Below, piece by piece: positions 43,903 through 51,404 of a stretch of 64,000 bases of DNA. Each line of letters starts with the position of its first letter. Position 1 is the stretch's first letter. The notes beneath the pieces were generated by a model, which was not told the origin of the DNA, ran no database searches, and saw only the letters and a program-made list of their open reading frames with translations. Source of the DNA: Fibrobacter succinogenes (lineage in GTDB: Bacteria; Fibrobacterota; Fibrobacteria; Fibrobacterales; Fibrobacteraceae); assembly GCA_902791475.1 (NCBI GenBank), contig CADAWC010000015.1, positions 16,463-80,462 on the forward strand, in the 5' to 3' direction. The translations under genes were made by a program, and so were the position numbers.

Positions 43903-45864
43903 TTAAATTCCGTCCCATTCCATCGGACTTTGCCAGTAGTCGCGAGCCGTCATCATGTAAATCACGAGACGCTTGCTCAGCATGTCCTTTTTCATCTTCT
44001 TGAGGCGAGCGCGAACGCCAGGGCCACCGCCCCAGCTCGTAAGCACCTGTACGTCGAGCCCTGTTGCATAAGCAAGCAAGGAACCCGGACCACCGCTCTT
44101 CTGGTCCACAGATTCAAACACCCCCGTGAACGAGTCGCCCATCAAGAGGATTGGAGCATTTTTGCCACCCTTGTAAGCCTTGTCGCCCTTGTAGATTTTC
44201 ATGCCCGCAAGAGTATCGGCGGCATACTTGGATTTTTCCTTATCCGGCAAATGAGCGACCAAGTCCCCTTCGCGGAGCACAACCGTATCCTTCATCACGA
44301 GGCTACCCGGCTGCGGATTAGCATCGGCATACCAGCTGTACTGCGTCACGCGAGAAGCAAGCTGTTCCATCGCGGCAAGCATGCCCGGTAATGCCCAGTG
44401 CGTATCGTAGCGCTGGTAACTGTAATGCGGAGCTTCATCGCCACTGCGGGCCGCCATCAGAGACGGGTAAAGGTCTAGCACGTCGATCCCGGCGGCGAGC
44501 ATTTCGCGGATAAATTCACGACCATTCACGTTCACGCACAAGTCCGCAGGTGTACCCTTTACAAGCTTGTCTGCATAAATTTCTTCTTTCACAGGAACTG
44601 GGACCACAAGAAGCTGAACATTCATGGAATCCAAGTACTGTTTGAGTTCAATCATTCTCGGGAGCGGATTGTGGAGGCTATCCTGACCGCTAATTTTATC
44701 TGCAACGAGGTAGTTTGCATTGCGGCGGAACCAAAGCATTCCGTTATCCGCCCAGGCATTCTGTTCCTTCGGGAGCTTCGCCAGTTTTTTCTTGAGCGCT
44801 TCGCGGAACTTCTTTGTCGCAGGCGTTGCAGGGCAGCTATTTTCCATAGCGGCAAGAGTTTCCAAGCGGGCATAAGAACTCGTATCGAGCGTGCGGTTCA
44901 CCGGCACAACTTCGCCTGCAGCAGCCAAAGAATCGGCAACAGCAGCGGCACGCAACTGTTCATCCGTCAAACGGAACGCCGGAACTTCAAAAGCAACCCA
45001 CATGGGACTTCCCATCGGGTTTCCGCGCATCACCGCAAACGGACGGTTCGCACTAGAGTTTTCCCAAATGGCACCTGGAGTATGTTGTTCCAAGTCCGTA
45101 TTCAAAGTCGGGTACCAGTAAGACGAAAGCGTACGAGCCCAATTCATCGCCTCTTCACTGTTCATCTCGGCAGTCATGTAGTAGTTCAAAACTTCGAGAG
45201 ACTCGCCACCCGAAACAACCTTGAGCTTACCATAGAACGGAGCGCGGCCCGTCCATGCAGCAGGCATCACTTCGGCCCACCATTCAATCTTTCCCTGATT
45301 TTCACCCGTTCCCGGAATTCCCCACAAACGGCTTACCGTCTGGAAAGCGCGGAACACTTCGGGTTCATCCCACTTGACCGCTTCAATTTCGTTCAAAGCT
45401 TTTACAAGAGATTCATCGCCAGTCTGTGCATAGAGAATCTTTGCAAACGGTTCCCAAGCGATGGGCGCTACCCCCGCAACAGCATCCGGCTCATCATCCG
45501 AAAGTGAATCGAGCATCGGGAACGGGAATTCTGCAAGCTTCGCATTCGCCATTTTGCCAGTGTAATTTTCAGGCTTTTCGTCCATACCCGCCAAGCGGAT
45601 CGGATTCGAAAAATATGCCGCAAAATCAAGAGCGGCAAGCGTCGGCTTTTCGACAACGCGGACTTGCTTATCCCTGTCGAGCACGCGCATTTCAAAAACG
45701 GCGACCGGAGCGGCATAAACCGGAGTATGAGCTACCGGAGCCACAGATTCTGTAGCCAGCACGGAGGGATTGACAGACGGAGCCGCACAAGATGCAGCGA
45801 GGAACATGCCCGCAGAAAGCCCTGCGAGACCCAATAAAGAAAGAGGTAATTTTTTCATTTTCAC
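43903..45864 (-). CDS. AlgX-like SGNH-fold lipoprotein
   Basis: 653 residues. Signal peptide with lipobox FLAASC (Cys26). The region from about 400 has the AlgX/AlgJ hallmarks: VQLLVVPVPVKEEIYADKL, YSYQRYDTHWALPG (the D-x-H-W site) and APILLMGDSFTGVFES (the GDS block). The N-terminal ~350 residues are unassigned, with EWWAEVMPAAWTGRAPFYGK and FAVMRGNPMGSPMWVAFEVP. A role in O-acylation of a surface polysaccharide is inferred from family membership. It lies upstream of the transglutaminase-like and TIGR02171 genes and flanks a repeat array, so a shared transcript is possible but not shown. Confidence 0.82.
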   Translation of the reverse strand: MKMKKLPLSLLGLAGLSAGMFLAASCAAPSVNPSVLATESVAPVAHTPVYAAPVAVFEMRVLDRDKQVRVVEKPTLAALDFAAYFSNPIRLAGMDEKPENYTGKMANAKLAEFPFPMLDSLSDDEPDAVAGVAPIAWEPFAKILYAQTGDESLVKALNEIEAVKWDEPEVFRAFQTVSRLWGIPGTGENQGKIEWWAEVMPAAWTGRAPFYGKLKVVSGGESLEVLNYYMTAEMNSEEAMNWARTLSSYWYPTLNTDLEQHTPGAIWENSSANRPFAVMRGNPMGSPMWVAFEVPAFRLTDEQLRAAAVADSLAAAGEVVPVNRTLDTSSYARLETLAAMENSCPATPATKKFREALKKKLAKLPKEQNAWADNGMLWFRRNANYLVADKISGQDSLHNPLPRMIELKQYLDSMNVQLLVVPVPVKEEIYADKLVKGTPADLCVNVNGREFIREMLAAGIDVLDLYPSLMAARSGDEAPHYSYQRYDTHWALPGMLAAMEQLASRVTQYSWYADANPQPGSLVMKDTVVLREGDLVAHLPDKEKSKYAADTLAGMKIYKGDKAYKGGKNAPILLMGDSFTGVFESVDQKSGGPGSLLAYATGLDVQVLTSWGGGPGVRARLKKMKKDMLSKRLVIYMMTARDYWQSPMEWDGI

Positions 45865-45883
45865 AAAAGGAATAATAATAAAT

Positions 45884-45970
45884 GTTGAGTTATTGGTTGT
45901 TGGTTATTAGTCATTAGTTACTAGTTATTGGTCAATAGTTATTTGTTGATTTTCGGCTATTGACTAACAG
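45884..45970. repeat. TTAGTTATTAG-type repeat array
   Basis: GTTATTGGTTGTTGG, then TTATTAGTCATTAGTTA and TTATTGGTCAATAG. TTATTAGTCATTAGTTA also occurs at 49477-49493. Confidence 0.78.
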
Positions 45971-46068
45971 ATCATTTTGCAACGCAATTGGATTGACTTC
46001 GAAAAAAATTTGCGGTCTTGTAATCTCCATATTTTCTAAATTGCATATCGTTAAAAAAAGGAGTCTTT

Positions 46069-46260
46069 ATGCCCGCTACTGGTGAACACAACAAATGGAT
46101 TGCTCTTGCCCTCTGTATTCTGCTCGGATACTTGGGTCTGCACCGTTTTTACGAAGGAAAAATTTGGACCGGAATTTTGTGGCTTTGCACCGGCGGTCTC
46201 TGCGGAGTCGGCATTATCGTTGACGCCATTTTGATAGTCATGAAACCGGAACATTATTAA
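46069..46260 (+). CDS. TM2-domain membrane protein
   Basis: 63 residues, almost entirely one TM2 domain: GYLGLHRFYEGKIWTGILWL (turn between two helices) and CGVGIIVDAILIVMKP. TM2 proteins are small two-helix membrane proteins of unknown function, sometimes partnered with kinases or phospholipid-binding proteins. AAAGGAG precedes the ATG at 46069 by a normal spacing. A repeat array follows, so it is probably monocistronic. Confidence 0.85.
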   Translation: MPATGEHNKWIALALCILLGYLGLHRFYEGKIWTGILWLCTGGLCGVGIIVDAILIVMKPEHY

Positions 46261-46261
46261 A

Positions 46262-46405
46262 CAAAGGTTACAGGTTTTAGGGAACAGGTTTTAGGACAAA
46301 TAACGAGCTACGCTCATAATAAAAAAGACGAATCTTTTTCCTAAATTCAACCTATCACCTGCTTCTATTACCTAAGCCCTAACACCTAATACCTAACACC
46401 TAAAA
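46262..46405. repeat. inverted pair of TTAGGT/CCTAACACC arrays
   Basis: Forward half (46265-46298) GGTTACAGGTTTTAGGG; reverse half (46343-46405) with CCTATCACC, CCTAAGCCCTAACACC and CCTAATACCTAACACC. The last unit ends three bases before the rdgB start codon. Confidence 0.8.
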
Positions 46406-47032
46406 ATGAAACGTTTATTTGTTATCGCGACCGGTAGTGCCGGAAAAATTAGAGACTTCGCTCATATTTTGGGCACCGACCACTACGAATTCAAGACTTT
46501 GAAAGATATCGGCTTTGACGAAGATATCATCGAAGATGGAAATTCCTTTGCCGAAAACGCCATCATCAAGTCGAATACAACCGCTCAATGGCTCGCCAAG
46601 CGCAACATCGAAGCGACCGTTCTCGCCGACGATTCCGGCCTTGAAGTTTTCGCGTTGAACGGCGAACCTGGCATTTACAGCGCCCGCTATTGTGGCAAGC
46701 ACGGCGATGACGAAGCCAACAACGTCAAGTTGATGCAAAAGCTCGAAGGCATCGAAGACCGCAAGGCACGTTACTTCTGCGCGCTCTCGTACCAGACCGT
46801 GACCAAGAACGAACAAGGTGAATTTGTCATCAGCAAACCGATTATTTTTGAAGGCGAATGCCGCGGCGAAATCAATCACGCACCTGTCGGCGACATGGGC
46901 TTTGGCTACGATCCGCTGTTCGTGCCCGATGGAGAAACGAGAACGTTTGCGCAGATGGAACTTGAAGAGAAAAAGGTCATCAGCCATCGTGGAAACGCCA
47001 TTAGGGCTTTGAAGAAAGCGCTTGGGAAATAA
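46406..47032 (+). CDS. rdgB: XTP/dITP diphosphatase (RdgB/HAM1 family)
   Basis: 208 residues, the normal length. Signatures: FVIATGSAGKIRDFAHIL at the N-terminus, FAENAIIKSN, VLADDSGLEV with the catalytic Asp, PGIYSARYCG, GDMGFGYDPLFVPDG, and C-terminal ISHRGNAIRALKKA. It removes deaminated purine nucleotides (XTP, dITP) by hydrolysis to the monophosphate and pyrophosphate, preventing mutagenesis. There is no Shine-Dalgarno: the ATG follows a CCTAACACC repeat directly. Confidence 0.92.
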   Translation: MKRLFVIATGSAGKIRDFAHILGTDHYEFKTLKDIGFDEDIIEDGNSFAENAIIKSNTTAQWLAKRNIEATVLADDSGLEVFALNGEPGIYSARYCGKHGDDEANNVKLMQKLEGIEDRKARYFCALSYQTVTKNEQGEFVISKPIIFEGECRGEINHAPVGDMGFGYDPLFVPDGETRTFAQMELEEKKVISHRGNAIRALKKALGK

Positions 47033-47171
47033 AGGGAATCATCCACCCAAAAGCCGATTCGTACCAAAGAATATGTTTTTAACTGTTATGTGCGACATAA
47101 ATAAATAACTTAGGGATGTAATGGTATTCGTCGAGAAAATAGAAGCGTCGGCCAAGGATGGGGAGGGTGCA

Positions 47172-47218
47172 GGGAGGGGCCCGTGCGGCCTTCGCAACTC
47201 TGAGCTGGGGCCCCGCCC
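47172..47218. other. GC-rich hairpin in an AT-rich gap
   Basis: GGGAGGGGCCC pairs with GGGCCCCGCCC (one A/G mismatch) around a 25-base loop. The patch from about 47159 to 47224 is far more GC-rich than the flanking DNA. It lies between rdgB and dus and could be a structured RNA or a leftover mobile repeat. Confidence 0.45.
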
Positions 47219-47276
47219 GCGTGACGTACTTTTTGACATTCAAAACAAGCCTTCTGCAAGAAATCTAATATAAGCC

Positions 47277-48425
47277 ATGCTAAAAATTTTATTTGCACCG
47301 CTACAAGGTTACACGACGGGGATCTACCGCAGAGCCCATGCCGAAATCTTTGGCGGTGTTGATGCCTATTATGCCCCCTTCTTGCGAATTGAGAACGGAA
47401 AGCCGCGCGAAAAAGATTTGCGGGATTTAGAATGCGCGAATGCAGAATGTGCAAACGCTAAATGCGCGGGCATCGCAGAAGAAAATGCGCACGAGGGGAA
47501 TGCGCGCAATTTGAATGTTCACGAGATTCCGCAGATTATCGCGAACAGCGTTGATGAATTTAAAGTCCTCGCAGACGCACTAATCGCCAAAGGCTACACA
47601 GAAATCGACTTCAACATGGGTTGCCCCTTCCCGATGCAAGTCAACCGCCACCGCGGCGCCGGGCTTTTAAGCGATGCGCAGACCGTCCAAGAAATCATGG
47701 ACGAAATTAAAAAGATGTCAGGTTCCGCGACGAACGTAAACGGACCCGCGTCGGTAAAATTTTCCGTCAAGATGCGGCTTGGGCAAGACTCCCCTGACGA
47801 AGCATTCGCACTTCTCCCGATTCTAAACGAAGCGCCGCTCTCGCAAATCACGCTCCACCCGAGACTCGGCAAGCAACAGTACAAAGGCACAATAGACTTC
47901 AAGTCGTTCGAAAAATTTTATGCAGAATGTCGCCACCCGCTCGTTTATAACGGCGACATCGCAAGCGTTTCGCAAATCTGTGAAGTGGAACGACGCTACC
48001 CGAAACTTGCCGGCGTGATGATTGGCCGCGGACTGCTCGCACGCCCAAGCCTCGCCGCGGAATACAAGGCGTTGAGCAGCAAGGACGAAACAGGATCCGT
48101 GCAATCGAGCAACCGCGATATAAACTGCGCCACTCTAAACTGCGCCACCCCGCAAGATTTTCTCGGCAAGATTTTGCAAATGCACCAAGCGATTTTCGAC
48201 AACGCTTGCAAAACATTCCAAGGCGACAGCCAAATTCTTTCGCACGTCCAAAGCTTCTGGGAATATCTCGAACCAAGCGTTCCCAAAAAAATTTTCAAAA
48301 AAATCAAAAAAGCAGGCAAGCTCAGCGAATACCAAGCTGCTATCATCGAGATAACATCGCAGTCTTCCTTGAAAACCGTCATCCTGGAGCATAGCGATAG
48401 GATCCATAATTTTTCCAATGATTAA
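47277..48425 (+). CDS. dus: tRNA-dihydrouridine synthase with low-complexity insertions
   Basis: 382 residues. Dus signatures: APLQGYTTGIYRRAHAE, YTEIDFNMGCPFPMQVNRH (FMN/tRNA region with catalytic Cys), SVKMRLGQDS, ITLHPRLGKQQYKG, YNGDIASVSQ and GVMIGRGLLARP. It reduces uridine to dihydrouridine in tRNA using FMN and NADPH. Two odd segments interrupt it: residues about 50-78 (ECANAECANAKCAG...) are encoded by AATGCGC-like heptamers, and INCATLNCATPQ near 281-292 by two AACTGCGCCA units. Neither is expected in Dus. The stop overlaps the next gene by eight bases. Confidence 0.85.
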   Translation: MLKILFAPLQGYTTGIYRRAHAEIFGGVDAYYAPFLRIENGKPREKDLRDLECANAECANAKCAGIAEENAHEGNARNLNVHEIPQIIANSVDEFKVLADALIAKGYTEIDFNMGCPFPMQVNRHRGAGLLSDAQTVQEIMDEIKKMSGSATNVNGPASVKFSVKMRLGQDSPDEAFALLPILNEAPLSQITLHPRLGKQQYKGTIDFKSFEKFYAECRHPLVYNGDIASVSQICEVERRYPKLAGVMIGRGLLARPSLAAEYKALSSKDETGSVQSSNRDINCATLNCATPQDFLGKILQMHQAIFDNACKTFQGDSQILSHVQSFWEYLEPSVPKKIFKKIKKAGKLSEYQAAIIEITSQSSLKTVILEHSDRIHNFSND

Positions 48426-49467
48426 CAGCGTCTACATCGAAATCACGAATGTTTGCAACTTGCATTGCAGCTTTTGCCCATGCGGTAAGACGCCCCAAAG
48501 CAACCACTACGAGCATGCAAGCGACCTCCCCCTCGAAAACGCGACCACAAGAATCGCCGAATCTCGGGCTTTCATGCCGAGCGAACTTTTTGAAACATGC
48601 ATCGCAGGCGCACAAGAAATCGGTGCAACGAACGTGTACTTTCATGTTCTCGGCGAACCCACGCTCCACCCCGGCTTTGTGCATTACCTCAAAAAGCTCG
48701 AACAAACGCCATTAAAGCTCACACTCACAACAAACGGCACAACGATTGAACGCACAGGCCGTCAAATTCTTGCCTCGCTCGCCGTCCGCCAAGTCAACTT
48801 TTCGACGCATGCCTACGCAGAACTCCCCCGCGAAACAGCGGAACGATATTTGCAAAATGTTCTTGATTTTTGCAGTCTCGCAATTATTGAGCGCCCCGAT
48901 CTCTACATCAATTTACGATTGTGGAACGTCGGCGCCGAAGACGCCTCCTCGTGGAACAGCTACATGCTTAAACGCATCCACGAGACTTTTGGCGTTGATA
49001 TCACGCCCGGGCATTTCTGCAGTCGCCACAAGAGTTTCAACATCACAGGGCGACTTTATTTGCACGAAGACACAAGATTTGAATGGCCTAGTATAGACGA
49101 AAGAACGGGCAAAGCCCTACAGACGAGAGACGAAAGAGGCGAGAGTCGCGACAACAAGTTTACTTGTTGGCATGACCGAGCCTTACTGTCTGACGCCGAA
49201 GGCGTCAAAGACGAGAGAATAGGCAAGGAAATCGTCACAGGTACATGTCGCGCACTTGACACGCATGTTGCAATCCTCCACGACGGTCGCGTTGTCGCTT
49301 GCTGCCTTGACCATAGCGGACAAATTACACTTGGGCATATAACCGAACAAAACCTTGCTGAAATTGTCAACAGTCCAATAGCGCAAAATATAAAAGAAGG
49401 ATTCGCGCAGCACGAACTACGCCACCCTTTTTGCCAAAATTGCACATTTTGCAAACGATTTAAATAA
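48418..49467 (+). CDS. radical SAM/SPASM protein with in-frame repeat insertion
   Basis: 349 residues. CNLHCSFC (15-22) is the radical-SAM 4Fe-4S cluster site. LTLTTNGTTIERTG and YFHVLGEPTLHPGF are typical of the fold. The C-terminus has a SPASM-like Cys set (TGTCRALDTHVAIL, VVACCLDHSG, CQNCTFCKRF). Residues about 225-270 (SIDERTGKALQTRDERGESR and onwards) look foreign and are encoded by the GACGAAAGACGAGAG repeat family seen between genes elsewhere. The insertion keeps the frame open, so the protein may still be made. The substrate is unknown. It overlaps dus by eight bases. Confidence 0.85.
   Translation: MINSVYIEITNVCNLHCSFCPCGKTPQSNHYEHASDLPLENATTRIAESRAFMPSELFETCIAGAQEIGATNVYFHVLGEPTLHPGFVHYLKKLEQTPLKLTLTTNGTTIERTGRQILASLAVRQVNFSTHAYAELPRETAERYLQNVLDFCSLAIIERPDLYINLRLWNVGAEDASSWNSYMLKRIHETFGVDITPGHFCSRHKSFNITGRLYLHEDTRFEWPSIDERTGKALQTRDERGESRDNKFTCWHDRALLSDAEGVKDERIGKEIVTGTCRALDTHVAILHDGRVVACCLDHSGQITLGHITEQNLAEIVNSPIAQNIKEGFAQHELRHPFCQNCTFCKRFK
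49090..49230. repeat. repeat insertion inside the radical SAM gene
   Basis: Composite of three GACGAAAG/GACGAGAG arrays and small hairpins (GGGCAAAGCCC, CAACAAG..CTTGTTG, GACGCCGAAGGCGTC), each of a type otherwise found in intergenic DNA. Confidence 0.75.
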
Positions 49468-49470
49468 ATT

Positions 49471-49497
49471 TTTAGTTATTAGTCATTAGTTATTAGA
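49471..49497. repeat. TTAGTTATTAG-type repeat array
   Basis: TTTAGTTATTAG then TCATTAGTTATTAGAA, between the convergent radical SAM and guanine deaminase genes. Confidence 0.75.
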
Positions 49498-49509
49498 AAT
49501 AACAGGAAT

Positions 49510-50004
49510 CTAATAGCGCGTCTTGTCCGTCTTTGTCGCCCACTTTTTGAACGCGACGAGCGCTTCGTTCCGCATAAAATGATCGCACTTGATGGCACGT
49601 TTTTCGTACGGCAAGTCAAGCTGGTCATAGATAAAGGAGTCGTCGAATTCGATTGCAGCAGCATCAACTTTTGTATTGGCGTAGCAGATGCGCTTGACGC
49701 GGGCCCAGTACAAAGCGCTCAGGCACATCGGACAGGGTTCGCAGCTCGTGTAAACGGTACAGCCATCCAGCATGAACGTTCCGAGTTTTCCGCAAGCATT
49801 TCGAATTGCAGTCACCTCGGCATGAGCCGTCGGATCATTATTCGGCACAACGCGATTTGCGCCCGTTGCCACGACCTCGCCATCCTTGACAATCACAGCG
49901 CCAAAAGGACCACCGCCATTATCGACATTGTCGACGGACAACTGAATTGCCATCTGCATAAAACGCTTGTCATCGTCCGTAATATTCTTCAATTCTTCTT
50001 GCAT
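49510..50004 (-). CDS. guaD: guanine deaminase-like cytidine-deaminase-fold enzyme
   Basis: 164 residues. The zinc site is clear: PTAHAEVTAIRNACG (His and catalytic Glu) and TSCEPCPMCLSALYWARV (the two Cys). GGGPFGAVIVKDGEVVATG, FDDSFIYDQLDLP and the whole length match Bacillus subtilis GuaD rather than TadA, which has a different C-terminus. It would convert guanine to xanthine for purine salvage. AGGAG precedes the ATG. Substrate assignment is by resemblance, so other nucleobases are possible. Confidence 0.85.
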   Translation of the reverse strand: MQEELKNITDDDKRFMQMAIQLSVDNVDNGGGPFGAVIVKDGEVVATGANRVVPNNDPTAHAEVTAIRNACGKLGTFMLDGCTVYTSCEPCPMCLSALYWARVKRICYANTKVDAAAIEFDDSFIYDQLDLPYEKRAIKCDHFMRNEALVAFKKWATKTDKTRY

Positions 50005-50094
50005 AAAAACTCCTTGACCTCACTAAAATAATCAAAAAATCGAGGAAAATCAACAACAAGAAAAATTCAAAACACGCTATTTTTCCCAAAGTCT

Positions 50095-50120
50095 GTCATG
50101 CCTGCCACTGAGCAGGCACC
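50095..50120. repeat. REP-like palindrome
   Basis: GTCATGCCTGCCACTGAGCA followed by GGCA. Degenerate member of the ATGACA-ended family. Confidence 0.55.
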
Positions 50121-50164
50121 GCCTTTTTTGCCCAAGACAGCAGATTTTTAACTATTTTTTGACA

Positions 50165-51022
50165 ATGATGATTACAGTTCAAGATTTCACGGGCGTTTAC
50201 GCCGAACAGCCCTTCATGCAAAAACTGAGCACCACCGCAGAAACAAGCAAGGACGTTCGCTGGCTCGACTGCACGAAAATCGTAGGAACCGACTGCTACT
50301 GTGACGATGACGCCATCAAGGAAATCAACGAATTAATCGACAACGCAGAAACTTGCGGCAAAAGTGAATGCAGCATCGAAAATCGCGGCAATTCCACAAA
50401 CGTGTCGACAATCCACTTCTTTGACAACGGCAATTATCATTACATGAGCAAGCTCTGGACCGACAGAGTCCAGGAACCGTTCACGCTCATCGTATTCGAC
50501 CACCATCCCGACATGCAACCGCCCCGCTTTGGCGGAATTTTAAGCTGTGGCGGCTGGGTCAAAGAAGTCCTCGACCACAATAAGTTTATTCAAAACGTTG
50601 TTATTATCGGAGTGAAAGACGAACTCGTCGAAACCGTCCGCGAAGAGCTTTCGCAATCCGGGGAAGCTAATATTTTAGAGAAGGTTACATTCATCAAAAA
50701 AAGTGAACTAAGCACACTCTCGTCATTTGTCTCTCGTCTTTCGTCTCAACATTCCCTTTACATTTCCATCGACAAGGACGCACTCTCACCCACCTACGCT
50801 GCAACCAACTGGGACCAAGGCTCGCTTACACTTGACGCCCTCAAAGATTGCATCACCGCACTTACCAAAGGTCGCAAAATTCTTGGCATCGACATCTGCG
50901 GCGAACGCGCCCACGATTTCGAAGGCAACGAGCAGCACACCGTCCAAGAGGCTGATTCGCTCAATAGCGAGCTGAATCGCGAACTGGTTGATTTTTTAAA
51001 GAAGATTAGGTTGCTGAAATAA
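50165..51022 (+). CDS. arginase/agmatinase superfamily protein
   Basis: 285 residues from the ATG at 50165. A second ATG follows directly and a TTG two codons earlier is possible. Metal-binding pattern: DNGNYHYMSKLW, VFDHHPDMQ (D-H-H-x-D), and SIDKDALSP, in order as in arginase/agmatinase/formiminoglutamase enzymes, followed by LGIDICGE with an acidic residue. The specific substrate is unclear. Between VTFIKKSE and LYISIDKD is the loop LSTLSSFVSRLSSQHS, encoded by reverse-oriented GACGAAAG/GACGAGAG units (50732-50756), probably an in-frame repeat insertion. Confidence 0.82.
   Translation: MMITVQDFTGVYAEQPFMQKLSTTAETSKDVRWLDCTKIVGTDCYCDDDAIKEINELIDNAETCGKSECSIENRGNSTNVSTIHFFDNGNYHYMSKLWTDRVQEPFTLIVFDHHPDMQPPRFGGILSCGGWVKEVLDHNKFIQNVVIIGVKDELVETVREELSQSGEANILEKVTFIKKSELSTLSSFVSRLSSQHSLYISIDKDALSPTYAATNWDQGSLTLDALKDCITALTKGRKILGIDICGERAHDFEGNEQHTVQEADSLNSELNRELVDFLKKIRLLK
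50732..50756. repeat. reverse GACGAAAG/GACGAGAG units inside the arginase-family gene
   Basis: TTTGTCTCTCGTCTTTCGTC is the reverse complement of the array at 15297 and lies in frame. Confidence 0.7.
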
Positions 51023-51049
51023 AAAAGGCAGGCATTGCTTGCCCTTTTT
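51022..51049 (+). terminator. intrinsic terminator of the arginase-family gene
   Basis: Stem GGCAGGC/GCTTGCC plus outer AAAAA/TTTTT pairing, directly after the stop codon. Confidence 0.78.
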
Positions 51050-51074
51050 CATCCTAGCAGAAGAATATCTTTTC

Positions 51075-51198
51075 ATCTTGGATTTTTAACAAGTTTTTTC
51101 GCTTCTTCGATAGCGTCTAGCGTGAGATTAGAAAAAAAAATCAATATCGGCCTTATTTGCCTTATCGATTTTTGTCTGTAAAACTTCATTTGCCATAG
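51075..51198 (-). pseudogene. small gene broken at a nine-T tract
   Basis: Minus-strand ATG at 51198 starts MANEVLQTKIDKANKADIDF, then stops soon after the T9 tract (plus strand 51134-51142). With eight T the frame would continue SNLTLDAIEEAKKLVKNPR to a stop at 51075, a natural-looking 40-residue helical protein. No good ribosome-binding site is seen. It could be a decayed gene or a slippage-controlled one. Confidence 0.45.
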
Positions 51199-51351
51199 GA
51201 TTTATCTTATTTTCTATAAACCTAATCCTAAGGCAATGTAAGAGCAATACCTTGATCGTTATCCAGTGGACGAAAAATTCGACAGCGAAACACTCGTGAC
51301 TTGAAATTATCTAAGCGATCAAAGAGAATTAGTTCTGGATGAATTTTTCTA

Positions 51352-51390
51352 TTGACAAACGGAATTTAATTACATATATTAAATTCCGTT
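51352..51390 (+). promoter_or_regulatory. AbiE operon promoter overlapped by inverted-repeat operator
   Basis: TTGACA (51352-51357) and TATATT (51375-51380) are 17 bases apart. A perfect inverted repeat AACGGAATTTAAT/ATTAAATTCCGTT (51358-51370 and 51378-51390) covers the spacer and -10. AbiEi proteins repress their own promoter through inverted repeats, so this is the likely operator. Confidence 0.85.
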
Positions 51391-51404
51391 AATAAAGGAT
51401 TGAT

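Larger units (their letters stand above)
51023..51404. other. 382-bp region before the AbiE operon
   Basis: It holds a terminator, a frameshifted minus-strand small gene (51075-51198) and an unassigned open stretch (EQYLDRYPVDEKFDSETLVT, about 51244-51303) without a start, possibly a gene remnant. The AbiE promoter and operator follow. Confidence 0.5.

Noticed and set aside
46262..46405. CRISPR-like array
   Set aside because: Units are degenerate 6-8-mers without constant repeats or unique spacers, and no cas gene is present.
51244..51303. Possible plus-strand gene EQYLDRYPVDEKFD...
   Set aside because: No start codon and only ~20 codons; kept as a possible remnant, not a gene.
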